A DNA stretch of 64,000 nt, taken from positions 1 through 64,000 of the forward strand of contig NZ_BBWR01000010.1 of NCBI RefSeq assembly GCF_001463905.1. Reading direction: 5' to 3'. Below are positions 1-10,736 of this stretch, piece after piece. How positions within the stretch are numbered: the stretch's first letter is position 1; the number at the start of each line of letters is the position of its first letter. This DNA is from Aureimonas frigidaquae (GTDB lineage Bacteria > Pseudomonadota > Alphaproteobacteria > Rhizobiales > Rhizobiaceae). The notes below the pieces were generated by a model that was not told the origin of the DNA, made no database searches, and saw only the letters and a list, made by a program, of their open reading frames with translations. Position numbers and translations under genes: made by a program.

Positions 1-395
1 CTTATAGGTCCCACAAACCCAAAACGTCAACTGGAAAAAATCGGGCTCTGTCAAAAAACTTTCAAACGCTAGATTTTCCAATGACTTGTCACAGGGCTCA
101 TATGGGTGTGCCCAGCCCCGTCCGCAAGAGGTTCTGGCCGCAAACCCCTGCAACAGCGGCGAATCGTGCGCCAAATGCCCGTCTGCGGCCGGGAATCGCG
201 GTTCGCTGACGGGCCGATGGCCTGCCCGTGCGCATTGACAAGAGCGACCCAAAGCAGCCAATCGTTGCGCCGACAGTCCGCCTCACGGAAGACGCTTTCC
301 ATCCATAGACGGGAATGCGCGCCATACAGAGGCATAGGCCCCGGGATTGCGCCTTTGCGCAGTGCTGCCGGTATGGCCAGACGACAAGGATGTGG
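1..395. other. Non-coding stretch upstream of the M23 peptidase gene
   Basis: I see no credible gene here. The first ~100 bases are visibly AT-richer than the rest of the window, which would fit a promoter region for the downstream peptidase. I cannot place a -35/-10 pair with confidence. The short open frames on both strands have no recognisable protein family. Confidence 0.5.
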
Positions 396-2333
396 ATGAA
401 GCAGGAGCGGCAGGTGCTGGAGGAGCTGGGCGACGCGCCTGCGCTGATCGCGGATCGGCGTCGCCGGCCCGACCGTCGGCAGGTGTCCGCCCGCTGGCTG
501 GCTGGCACGCTCCTGACCGGCGTGACCTCGGTCACGCTGATGGGCATTGCCCTGTCGGCCGCGCATGAGGGCCATCCGCTGCTGACGCGTCCTGTCGTGC
601 AGGGCCTGCCGCAGGCCATGGCTGCGCCTGACGCGCCGGTCGTGCGTGGCGAGCGGGTTTTTGCGACGGCCATTCCGCTAAGCCGGAGCAAGCGCATCCT
701 GGAAGTGCCGACCATGATCAGCGAGGGGAGCCGCGATGTCATACGATCGCTGCCCTTCGCCTATGTGTCGATGACGCTGGGCGCCCGCCACACCGCGACG
801 GATGATTATCCGGGCTTCGATCCCATGAACGTCTTTGCCGAGGACGACGAGGACGGCGGCGGCAAGAACACCGAGCAGGGCCAGATCTACGGGGCGCGGG
901 TCGAATCCGATGTGCGCCTGGCGGTCGAGCCATTCAATCCGGCCGATCCGAAGCTCGACACCTTCGACGACATCGGCACCGAGGAGGCCGAGGCGCTTCT
1001 GCGCCAGACCGAGCAGGACCTGGAGACGACCCCCGTCCAGGTGGCCGCCTTCCTGCCCTTCGATCCCGGCCGCTTCGACCCGATGAGCGATGTGCAGGCC
1101 TATGTGCCCGGCTCCGCCTTCCGCGTGATCCAGGAGAATGTCTCCGTCGCCGAGGCGGACCAGGGCCTGGAATCCTCGCCGCGCTACTCGGAAGAGATCA
1201 TTCCGCTGCGCGAGACCGAGAGCATCGAGGAAGCCCTGACCGAAAACGGTTATGGCGTCGAGGAATCGAAGCACGCCGCCAGCGCCCTGTCACAGTTGCT
1301 CGACCGCGACGAGGTGCGCGCCGGCGAGGTGCTGCGTCTCGGCCTTCTGGCGCATGATGGCGGGCCGGCGCTGGTGCGCCTGTCGGCCTATCGCGGCACG
1401 TCGCATCTGGCGACCGTGGGCGTGTCGGATACGGGGCGCTTCGTCGAGGGTCCGGAGCCCAGGCTGAGCAAATCCGTGGCCCAGGCTTTCGACGAGAACG
1501 CCACCGAAGAGCCGATGCGCTCGAGCATGCCCACCGTCTATGACGGCATCTACCAGGCCTCCCTATCCTACGGGCTGGACGACCGGCTCGTGCGCAGGCT
1601 GATCCGGCTTCTGGCCTCCGACCTGGATTTCCAGGCGCGGCTGGAGCCCACCGACAGGCTGACAGTTCTCTACTCACTGTCGGAAGGCAAGACCGAAGCC
1701 GACGCTTCGTCCGATCTGCTCTTCGTCGAGGCGCGTTTCGGCAGCATCGAAAAGCGCTACTACCGCTATTGGGATTCCGACTCGGAAACGCTCGACTACT
1801 ACGACGCGGAAGGGCGCAGCTCGCGCCAGTTCATGCTGCGCAATCCGGTGCCGAACGGGCGCTTCACCTCGCCCTTCGGATCCCGCCGGCACCCGGTGCT
1901 CGGCTATTCGCGCATGCATTGGGGCGTCGACTGGGCGGCGCCGCGCGGCACGCCGATCCTGGCTTCGGCCAGCGGCGTCGTCACCCATGCGGGATGGACG
2001 AGCGGTTACGGCCGCCAGACCGTAATCAAGCATGCGAACGGCTATGAGACCTCCTATTCGCACCAGAACAGCATTGCCAAGGATGTGACGGTGGGTGCCA
2101 AGGTTCGCCAGGGCCAGGTGATCGGTGCCGTCGGCTCGACCGGCCTGTCGACGGGCAACCACCTGCATTACGAAGTCTCGGTCAACGGCCAGCGCGTCGA
2201 TCCCATGCGCATTCGCCTTCCGGCCAGCCGTTCGCTCAAGGGTGAACAGTTGCAGGCCTTCCATGAGGAGCGCGAGCGCATCGACAAGCTGATCGAGGAC
2301 AGCACCGGCGACATGCGCCTGGCCGGCCGGTAA
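396..2333 (+). CDS. M23 family metallopeptidase (murein endopeptidase-like)
   Basis: Predicted zinc endopeptidase acting on peptidoglycan cross-links in the periplasm. The 645-residue protein has a short cytoplasmic N-terminus, one hydrophobic segment (about residues 35-55, signal anchor), a long acidic middle region, and a C-terminal LytM/peptidase_M23 domain (about 495-605). The zinc motifs are visible: the first histidine lies in the SRRHPVLG stretch, then HWGVDW, and the HLHYE pair at H589/H591. I chose the ATG at 396 because AAGGA lies five bases upstream; a longer frame reaches back to 315 but its start lacks a good ribosome site. The gene stands alone and ends at a hairpin shared with the convergent aldo/keto reductase. 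The family is certain; whether it cuts murein itself or activates amidases, as EnvC-type proteins do, is open. Confidence 0.88.
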   Translation: MKQERQVLEELGDAPALIADRRRRPDRRQVSARWLAGTLLTGVTSVTLMGIALSAAHEGHPLLTRPVVQGLPQAMAAPDAPVVRGERVFATAIPLSRSKRILEVPTMISEGSRDVIRSLPFAYVSMTLGARHTATDDYPGFDPMNVFAEDDEDGGGKNTEQGQIYGARVESDVRLAVEPFNPADPKLDTFDDIGTEEAEALLRQTEQDLETTPVQVAAFLPFDPGRFDPMSDVQAYVPGSAFRVIQENVSVAEADQGLESSPRYSEEIIPLRETESIEEALTENGYGVEESKHAASALSQLLDRDEVRAGEVLRLGLLAHDGGPALVRLSAYRGTSHLATVGVSDTGRFVEGPEPRLSKSVAQAFDENATEEPMRSSMPTVYDGIYQASLSYGLDDRLVRRLIRLLASDLDFQARLEPTDRLTVLYSLSEGKTEADASSDLLFVEARFGSIEKRYYRYWDSDSETLDYYDAEGRSSRQFMLRNPVPNGRFTSPFGSRRHPVLGYSRMHWGVDWAAPRGTPILASASGVVTHAGWTSGYGRQTVIKHANGYETSYSHQNSIAKDVTVGAKVRQGQVIGAVGSTGLSTGNHLHYEVSVNGQRVDPMRIRLPASRSLKGEQLQAFHEERERIDKLIEDSTGDMRLAGR

Positions 2334-2339
2334 TGCGAA

Positions 2340-2363
2340 CGCCCCGGCACGAGGGCCGGGGCG
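2340..2363. terminator. Bidirectional hairpin between convergent genes
   Basis: Perfect 9-bp stem (CGCCCCGGC / GCCGGGGCG) with a six-base loop, starting seven bases after the M23 stop codon. The opposite-strand reductase ends 35 bases further on. There is no strong T-run, so termination is inferred from position and stem strength. Confidence 0.6.
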
Positions 2364-2397
2364 CTGTCTGCCATTCACCTGCCGGAAGCCCGAGCTG

Positions 2398-3432
2398 TCA
2401 GGCCGGGCGGATGCGCGACTGGGCGCGCCACAGATCGATCCCACCATCGGTGGCGTAACCGTCGATCTCTGCCAGCTCCTCGACGGAAAACTCCAGGACA
2501 TCGAGCGCATCGATCGAATTGTCGAGCTGCTCCACGCTGCGCGCGCCGATCAGCGCCGAGGTGACGGCCGGCTGGCGCAGGACCCAGGCAATGGCCATCT
2601 GCGCCAGGGACTGGCCGCGCCGTTGCGCGATCGCCGACAGGGAGCGGATGCGCGCCAGGTTGTCGTCCGAGATCAGGTCACGCTTGAAGGACACGCCCTT
2701 CGTTGCGCGGGAGCCCTCCGGCACGCCGTTCAGATATTTGGCCGTGAGCAACCCCTGCGCGAGCGGCGAGAAGGCGATGCAGCCCAGCCCGAGCTCTCCC
2801 AGCGTGTCCAGCAGCCCATCCTCGACCCAGCGATTGAGCATGGAATAGGAAGGCTGGTGGATCACGAAGGGTGTGCCCTGGGCCTTGAGGATGCGGTAGG
2901 CCTCTCGCGTCAGTTCGGGCGAGTAGGAGGACACGCCCACATACAGCGCTTTCCCGGAGCGGACGGCCTGGTCGAGCGCCCCCATGCTTTCCTCCAGCGG
3001 CGTGTCGGGATCGGGCCGGTGGTGGTAGAAGATGTCGACATAGTCGAGCCCCATCCGGGCAAGGCTCTGGTCCAGGCTCGCCAAAATGTACTTGCGCGAA
3101 CCGGCATTGCCGTAGGGGCCCGGCCACATGGGGTAACCGGCCTTGGTGGAGATGATCAGCTCATCGCGGTAGGGGCGGAAATCGAGGTTCAGCCAGCGCC
3201 CGAAATGTTCTTCCGACGACCCGGGAGGCGGGCCGTAATTGTTGGCCAGGTCGAAATGGGTCACGCCCCGGTCGAAGGCGCGCCGCAGCACGGCGCGGCC
3301 GGTTTCGAAGGAGTCCACCCCGCCGAAATTCTGCCAGAGGCCGAGCGATATGGCCGGGAGTTGCAGCCCCGATCGGCCGCTTCGCCGGTAGGGCATGGTT
3401 TCGTAGCGGCCATCCGAGGCACTGTACGGCAT
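2398..3432 (-). CDS. Aldo/keto reductase, YghZ (L-glyceraldehyde 3-phosphate reductase) type
   Basis: NADPH-dependent cytosolic reductase. The 344-residue sequence follows E. coli YghZ/GPR from end to end: an N-terminal YETMPYRRSGRSGLQLPAISLG segment type, then THFDLANNYGPPPGS (catalytic Asp and Tyr of the AKR fold), ISTKAGY with the catalytic Lys, an HRPDPDTP segment, and a C-terminal SALIGARSVEQL cofactor-binding stretch. YghZ detoxifies L-glyceraldehyde 3-phosphate and methylglyoxal; this activity is known for the family and inferred here. The start at 3432 follows a strong GGGAGGAA site; the frame extends to 3714 but that part looks non-coding. It is monocistronic and convergent with the M23 gene. 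Confidence 0.88.
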   Translation of the reverse strand: MPYSASDGRYETMPYRRSGRSGLQLPAISLGLWQNFGGVDSFETGRAVLRRAFDRGVTHFDLANNYGPPPGSSEEHFGRWLNLDFRPYRDELIISTKAGYPMWPGPYGNAGSRKYILASLDQSLARMGLDYVDIFYHHRPDPDTPLEESMGALDQAVRSGKALYVGVSSYSPELTREAYRILKAQGTPFVIHQPSYSMLNRWVEDGLLDTLGELGLGCIAFSPLAQGLLTAKYLNGVPEGSRATKGVSFKRDLISDDNLARIRSLSAIAQRRGQSLAQMAIAWVLRQPAVTSALIGARSVEQLDNSIDALDVLEFSVEELAEIDGYATDGGIDLWRAQSRIRPA

Positions 3433-3571
3433 GGGGGTTCCTCCCTTGAGCCCCGGGCAGATCCGGGGCTGGTCGGAACCTTGTAACAAATCACGGGCCG
3501 GTTTGAAGGTCGAAGGCGGCGCGGGCGGCCGCCATAGTCCCGTGCCGGCTACACGACACGGTGAGCCAGGC

Positions 3572-4573
3572 TCAGCGGCAATATGTGGAATCGTTGTTGC
3601 GCGCCGCGATGTCGAGATGGAAGTGCGTATCGTGATCCGCATCCGTGCCGGGGCCGAGAACGGTCCGGAACGGCCCGCACGCCGTGCGCCGCGCCTTGGC
3701 CAGGAACTTGTCATCCGCCGAAGACGGCGTCTGGGCCTTCACCTCGACGGTGCGCCCCCCATCGAAGCCGAAGGCGGATATATCGATGGCACTGCCGCGC
3801 GAATGCTCCGAAATGCGGCTTTCGCTGGCCCGCGCACGGCAGACATAGGTCGACGCCTGCGACAGGCTTTCCAGCTTCGCCCCATCCAGGAGCTCGCTTC
3901 CAGCCGCCACGACACCGTCCGATACCCAGATATCCAGAGCGAGCGCCGTGCGGCACAGCATCTGCGTCGGGGGCGCGACGGTGACGCCGCTCGACAGGGC
4001 CTCGATGCGCACCGGTCGCAGGACGCCGCAGTCCCCGTCGGAGATCGTATCCTCGATCGAAAAGCGCACCCCGCGCTCCGTCAGTTCGGCCTCGCAATCT
4101 TCGGCATCCTTCAAGGCGGCGGCCGCTTCGACCGCCTGTTCCGGGGTTACGGCAGCGTCCGGGGTTTGCGGGGCGTCGGGCTCGGGCTTGGTGCGGGCCT
4201 TGTCGGGGGAAATATAGGCAGGTTGCGGCGCGGGCGCCGGCTCGGCCGCTTCGGATGGCGCTTGCGAAGGCCCGGCTGCAGCGTCCGGCGGCGTCTCCGG
4301 CACAGGGACCACCGGCGGTACGGTCGCCTCGCCGTTGGCCTCCGGCGCGGTGTCCGGGGTTGCCTCAGGCGCAGCTTCCGCGGGCCGGTCGTCCGGAACG
4401 GGCAGTTCCTCCACCGGCCGGTTCTGCGGCTCGGGCGTCGGCGCCGATGGTTCGGCGCCCTCGGCGCCCGGCGCGGGCGTTGGCACCGGTGCGTTCTGAT
4501 CCTGCGCCAGCGCCGGCAGCGTAAGCGCTACCCATACCATCGCGGCCGCTCCGGCCATCCCCGCTCGGCGCAT
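3572..4573 (-). CDS. Extensin-like C-terminal domain protein
   Basis: Secreted protein of 333 residues: a signal peptide ending near LPALAQ, a Pro/Ala/Glu-rich low-complexity linker (about residues 25-150), and a C-terminal extensin-like (PF06904) domain of about 180 residues. The domain carries the typical SEHSRGSAIDIS and DTHFHLDIA motifs, whose His/Asp residues resemble metal ligands of D,D-carboxypeptidase-like (VanY/M15) folds, and paired cysteines. The start at 4573 sits three bases after the stop of the L,D-transpeptidase with a GGAG site inside that gene's end, so the two are almost certainly co-translated. A cell-wall role alongside the transpeptidase is an inference; the biochemical activity of this family is not established. 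Confidence 0.82.
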   Translation of the reverse strand: MRRAGMAGAAAMVWVALTLPALAQDQNAPVPTPAPGAEGAEPSAPTPEPQNRPVEELPVPDDRPAEAAPEATPDTAPEANGEATVPPVVPVPETPPDAAAGPSQAPSEAAEPAPAPQPAYISPDKARTKPEPDAPQTPDAAVTPEQAVEAAAALKDAEDCEAELTERGVRFSIEDTISDGDCGVLRPVRIEALSSGVTVAPPTQMLCRTALALDIWVSDGVVAAGSELLDGAKLESLSQASTYVCRARASESRISEHSRGSAIDISAFGFDGGRTVEVKAQTPSSADDKFLAKARRTACGPFRTVLGPGTDADHDTHFHLDIAARNNDSTYCR

Positions 4574-4575
4574 GG

Positions 4576-5910
4576 TCACTCCACAAATTCGACGGTGACC
4601 CCGGATTTGACCAGCTTGGCCAGTTCACGGGCATCCCAATTGGTCAGGCGGATACAGCCATGGCTGTTGGTCTTGCCGATCTGCGAGGGCTCTGGCGTCC
4701 CGTGAATGCCATAGGTCGGCTTGGAAAGAGCGATCCAGACCGAGCCGACCGGGCCGTTCGGCCCCGGCGGGATGGTGAGCACGCTCGTATTCTGGCCCTG
4801 CTGGAAGTTGATCTTCGGATTGTAGGTGTAGTTCGGATCGAGCGCCACCCGCGCGACGGTGTGCACCCCGCTCGGCGATGGCGTCGCGGACGATCCGATG
4901 GTTGCCGGATAGGCCACGACGAGACGGCCGGCCTCGTCATAGGCGCGGACCTGCTCACGCCCCTTGTCGGCGATGATCCGCGTCACGGGCGTGGTGACGT
5001 TGCGCCCCACGTCCATTACTTTCAGGATCGTCCCCGGGCGCGAGAAATCGGCGCCGGGATTGATCTCCTTCAGGTAGCCCTCGTCCATATGGAAGCGCTC
5101 GGCCAGCATTTCCGAGACGCGCTGATAGGACATTGCGGGCAGGAGTGCCTTTTCCGCGTAATCGCTTGGAATGGAGGCGACGAAGGGCCCGGAGACATCC
5201 TCATTGGTGATTTCGTACTGGATGACCGCGGGCCCGCCCGTCGCGTAGAGCTCTTCCAGGAGCGCCTGCGGATTGGTGGCGTCGATCTGCCGCCCGGTCA
5301 TCTCGTAATAGGCGGCGACCGCTTTGTTCACGTTGGAGCCCAGGCGCCCGTCGATGACGCCCGGCGAAATGCCGGCGCGGTCCAGAATGACCTGCAGCGC
5401 CGCGGTCTCCGCCTTGGCGTTGCGGCCCGACGGTCCGGCCACCGGAGGCGCCGGGTTGGTTTCGATCATCGGCTGCCCGGGGGCCGGCATGGCCGGCTGC
5501 GGCTGCTGCACCGAGCCCGTATAGGTATCGTCGATGGGCGGCAGGCCCGCGCGCTGCGAGGCGCCGGCCGGCGGGCGCGGCATGGAGTCGATCGCCGCGG
5601 GGCTGCGTCCGCCGCCGGCCCCGCCATACTGTCCGTAAGGATCGTACTCGGCGCGCCCCTCGAGCACGGCGCCGGGGGGCGGTGCGCCACGCGCCGGCTC
5701 CTCGATCGATACGACGCGGCCATAGGGATCGACCGTGACGATACGCCCCTCCTCGTCGATGAAGCGGCGGACCTCTCCGATATCCTGCGATTCGTAATAG
5801 GGATCGTTCTGCGGGTAGGCGCGCTCGGGCGCCCATTGCGCCGAAGCCGGAACGGCGCCGCACAAAGCGGCGAGACATACGACATGGGTGAGCGGGCGCA
5901 GACGCATCAT
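4576..5910 (-). CDS. L,D-transpeptidase (YkuD domain) with peptidoglycan-binding-like region
   Basis: Periplasmic enzyme forming 3-3 cross-links in peptidoglycan or linking outer membrane components to it. The 444-residue protein has a signal peptide (cleavage near VPASAQ), a Pro/Gly-rich stretch, a region around residues 160-210 resembling a peptidoglycan-binding helix bundle, and a C-terminal YkuD domain. The active-site motif SHGCIRLTNWD is complete, with catalytic C419 and H417. The start at 5910 is supported by AAGGA seven bases upstream; an alternative ATG lies one codon downstream. It is the first gene of a two-gene operon with the extensin-like gene. The 175 bases before it contain no gene and presumably hold the promoter. 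Confidence 0.9.
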   Translation of the reverse strand: MMRLRPLTHVVCLAALCGAVPASAQWAPERAYPQNDPYYESQDIGEVRRFIDEEGRIVTVDPYGRVVSIEEPARGAPPPGAVLEGRAEYDPYGQYGGAGGGRSPAAIDSMPRPPAGASQRAGLPPIDDTYTGSVQQPQPAMPAPGQPMIETNPAPPVAGPSGRNAKAETAALQVILDRAGISPGVIDGRLGSNVNKAVAAYYEMTGRQIDATNPQALLEELYATGGPAVIQYEITNEDVSGPFVASIPSDYAEKALLPAMSYQRVSEMLAERFHMDEGYLKEINPGADFSRPGTILKVMDVGRNVTTPVTRIIADKGREQVRAYDEAGRLVVAYPATIGSSATPSPSGVHTVARVALDPNYTYNPKINFQQGQNTSVLTIPPGPNGPVGSVWIALSKPTYGIHGTPEPSQIGKTNSHGCIRLTNWDARELAKLVKSGVTVEFVE

Positions 5911-6085
5911 GACCAATCCTTCGATGCCCCCGCCGCACCGGCGGAGGGCACAGCCATCCACGGACGGAGGTCCGTCCATAAGCTATTGCAAGATATGGTT
6001 ACCGAAAGGCAAAAATATACGGCGCAATTGCGCCCGACATGGCCGAACCTCTCCAACGTATGGCCGATGGGGTCGGCGTATGCCA

Positions 6086-6493
6086 TCACAGGCCCGGCCG
6101 CGCCGGCCCCTGCTCCGAGCGCCGCAGGCGGAAGCGGACCGGGTTCGGCTCGTGATCGTAGATCGCCCCGGTATAGACATCGACGCCAGCACCGACGGCA
6201 CCGACGCCGGTCATCAGGTTGCGCGCCGCGCCGGTGGCGCCCGCCAGGGTGATCTTCGGCTGCACCTCGATTGTCTGGCTCGTGAAGCCGGGCTTTTCCG
6301 CCGTCACGGTGAAGGCCTCGCCGCGCGGGGCGCGGATGGTGCAAGGCCCCCGGCAGACCCGCCCGTAGCTGGTCCGCACCAGGGCGTCGGCAGGATCCAC
6401 CTCGATGGACACCTGGTCCGACGTGCCGCGCGTGATGGTTCCGCACCCCGCCAGCACCAGGACAAGGGAAAGGCTGACAGCAATTCGGTACAT
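6086..6493 (-). CDS. Small lipoprotein, PEGA-like fold
   Basis: Predicted 135-residue lipoprotein. The N-terminus (MYRIAVSLSLVLVLAGC) is a clear lipoprotein signal peptide with LAGC lipobox. The mature part contains a short beta-rich segment (IEVDPADALVRTSYGRVC...PCTI, then FTVTAEKPGF) that resembles PEGA-type repeats, followed by a small-residue-rich, possibly membrane-associating segment (ATGAARNLMTGVGAVGAGVD). Two cysteines in the VCRGPC motif could form a disulfide. The frame could start at 6520, but starting at 6493 places the signal peptide at the very N-terminus. Function unknown; it lies between a transpeptidase and a reductase without clear operon linkage. Confidence 0.72.
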   Translation of the reverse strand: MYRIAVSLSLVLVLAGCGTITRGTSDQVSIEVDPADALVRTSYGRVCRGPCTIRAPRGEAFTVTAEKPGFTSQTIEVQPKITLAGATGAARNLMTGVGAVGAGVDVYTGAIYDHEPNPVRFRLRRSEQGPARPGL

Positions 6494-6516
6494 GGGCGAT
6501 GGGTCCGTTGACACTC

Positions 6517-7353
6517 TCATATGATGGCAAGCGGAACCTTGTGCGACGGTGGCGCGAAGGCTTCGTCCATCTCGGCCAGGTCGGCCGGTGACAGCTCCAG
6601 CCGCAAAGCGGCGGCATTCTCGGCCGCATGGGCGGGATCGCCGGCCTTCGGGATCGCGAGCGTGTTTCCGTCACGGATTGCGAAGGCGAGAGCAACCTGC
6701 GCGGGCGTTGCGCCATGCCGTTCGGCGATGCGCCGCAGGCCGGACCGGCTCAGAAGCTTGCCGCCCTGTCCCACTGGGGAATAGGCCATGGCGGGCATCC
6801 CCTTCTCCCGCATCCAGGGCAGGAGGTCGAACTCGGCCCCCCGCTCCTCCGGGTTGTAGAGGATCTGGTTTGTCGCACAGGCACGCCCGCCGGCAACGCT
6901 CATGAGTTCTTCCATATCGTCCGTGTCGAAGTTGGACACGCCCCACAGCCCGATCTTGCCATCCTTCTGCAGCCGCTCGAAACCACGCAATGTCGCCTCC
7001 AGCGGGTGGCCACCGCGCCAGTGCAACAGGTACAGATCCACCCTGTCCGTTCGCAACCGTCGCAGACTGTCCTCCAGGGCGCGTATCGTGCCCGCTTCCG
7101 ATGCGTGCGACGGCGCCACCTTGGACACGAGGAACAGATCGTCCCGCCGCCCCGCTATGGCCTCTCCCACCAGTTCCTCCGATGCGCCGTCGCCGTAGAT
7201 CTCTGCCGTATCGACCACCGTCAGCCCATCGTCGAAGCCGATCCGCAAGGCCCGGATCTCCGTCCCGCGGTCGGCCCGCCCTTCGGCCATCATCCAGGTC
7301 CCTTGGCCGATGGCTGGCACCGTGCGGCCGTTGGGAAAGCTGATCGTGCGCAT
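6517..7353 (-). CDS. Aldo/keto reductase (YeaE/DkgB-like)
   Basis: Cytosolic NAD(P)H-dependent oxidoreductase of 278 residues with the single TIM-barrel AKR domain. Visible motifs: VVDTAEIYGDGASEE (Asp and Tyr of the catalytic tetrad), LVSKVAPS with the catalytic Lys, LYLLHWRG (His position), and a C-terminal LAIPKAGDPAHAAENA cofactor segment. It differs clearly from the YghZ-type reductase at 2398-3432, so it is not a recent copy. The start at 7353 has AAGGA seven bases upstream. It is divergent from the PRC-barrel gene across about 105 bases. The substrate is unknown; relatives reduce methylglyoxal or 2,5-diketo-gluconate. Confidence 0.86.
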   Translation of the reverse strand: MRTISFPNGRTVPAIGQGTWMMAEGRADRGTEIRALRIGFDDGLTVVDTAEIYGDGASEELVGEAIAGRRDDLFLVSKVAPSHASEAGTIRALEDSLRRLRTDRVDLYLLHWRGGHPLEATLRGFERLQKDGKIGLWGVSNFDTDDMEELMSVAGGRACATNQILYNPEERGAEFDLLPWMREKGMPAMAYSPVGQGGKLLSRSGLRRIAERHGATPAQVALAFAIRDGNTLAIPKAGDPAHAAENAAALRLELSPADLAEMDEAFAPPSHKVPLAII

Positions 7354-7458
7354 GCTAGAATCCTTGTCCGACATTTCCATCAATTGCGGTTCGGGGAGGA
7401 ACGGCAGCGCCGAAGCCTCGTTGTGGAAGAGACGCTGAGACAAGAAGGGAGGTTCCCA

Positions 7459-7845
7459 ATGTCCATCGACAATGAAGCACTGCGCAGTGGCGAGGTCGCC
7501 ATCGGCGCCGACGCGATCGAGGCCAGCCGGGTCAACGGAACGCGGGTCTACAACACCGAGGGCGACCATCTCGGGCATATTTACGACCTCGTCATCGGCA
7601 AGCGGGACGGCAAGGTCAAATACGCCATCATGTCCTTCGGTGGCTTCCTCGGCATCGGCGAGGAGTACCACCCGCTGCCGTGGGAAGTCCTGAAATACGA
7701 CGAACGGCAAGGCGGCTACGTAGTCGGCCTGACGGTCGAGCAGTTGCAGGGTGCGCCCCGCTATGCGGACAGCGAGCGCCCGGACTGGGTCGATCCGGCC
7801 TATGGCCGCCGCATCGACGATTATTACGGCATCGCCTCCTACTGA
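7459..7845 (+). CDS. PRC-barrel domain protein
   Basis: Small soluble protein of 128 residues with a single PRC-barrel domain (about residues 20-85), seen in the GTRVYNTEGDHLGHIYDLVIGKRDGKVKYAIMS pattern type and the following GIGEEYHPLPW segment. The PRC-barrel is a beta-barrel found in RimM and in photosynthetic reaction-centre H subunits; stand-alone copies in Rhizobiales are often stress-induced, but no function is proven. The start is marked by GGGAGG seven bases upstream. It is a single gene ending at a perfect palindromic terminator shared with convergent clpB. Confidence 0.85.
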   Translation: MSIDNEALRSGEVAIGADAIEASRVNGTRVYNTEGDHLGHIYDLVIGKRDGKVKYAIMSFGGFLGIGEEYHPLPWEVLKYDERQGGYVVGLTVEQLQGAPRYADSERPDWVDPAYGRRIDDYYGIASY

Positions 7846-7867
7846 CGGGGCCCGACATATCGAACGA

Positions 7868-7897
7868 CGAAGGGGCGGCCCATGGGCCGCCCCTTCG
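7868..7897. terminator. Perfect 30-bp palindrome, bidirectional terminator
   Basis: A 15-bp perfectly self-complementary half (CGAAGGGGCGGCCCA and its complement) lies between the convergent PRC-barrel gene and clpB, 22 and 29 bases from the two stop codons. On the plus strand it is followed by a short CGCTTAT tail. Position and symmetry argue for a shared terminator. Confidence 0.75.
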
Positions 7898-7926
7898 CTT
7901 ATCTGTGCACCGCGGACCGGCGTGGC

Positions 7927-10548
<2,622 letters not shown>

Positions 10549-10682
10549 TTCCCGTCATCTCCTTTCGACGACGACCCGCCCTCGCGGCATCGTTCATCAA
10601 TCCGTGGAGTCGGCTCCCTTTCGGCGAACCGCTGACATCGATATGGGAAGCCTTTCAAGTCCCGAAAAGACCCTGAAACAGA

Positions 10683-10710
10683 AATGGCCCGGCGTCGCCG
10701 CCGGGCCATT
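10683..10710 (-). terminator. Rho-independent terminator after the DUF4167 gene
   Basis: A perfect 12-bp stem (AATGGCCCGGCG / CGCCGGGCCATT) with a four-base loop lies 27 bases past the stop of the DUF4167 gene on the minus strand. It is followed in that direction by a T-rich TTTCTGTTT tail. Confidence 0.75.
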
Positions 10711-10736
10711 CGAACATGCTGCAGTATCGGGTCGTC

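Noticed and set aside
10549-10680. Sigma-32 promoter for clpB
   Set aside because: CTTGAA is present on the minus strand, but the following CCCATAT is only about six bases away and no proper -10 occurs at the right distance.
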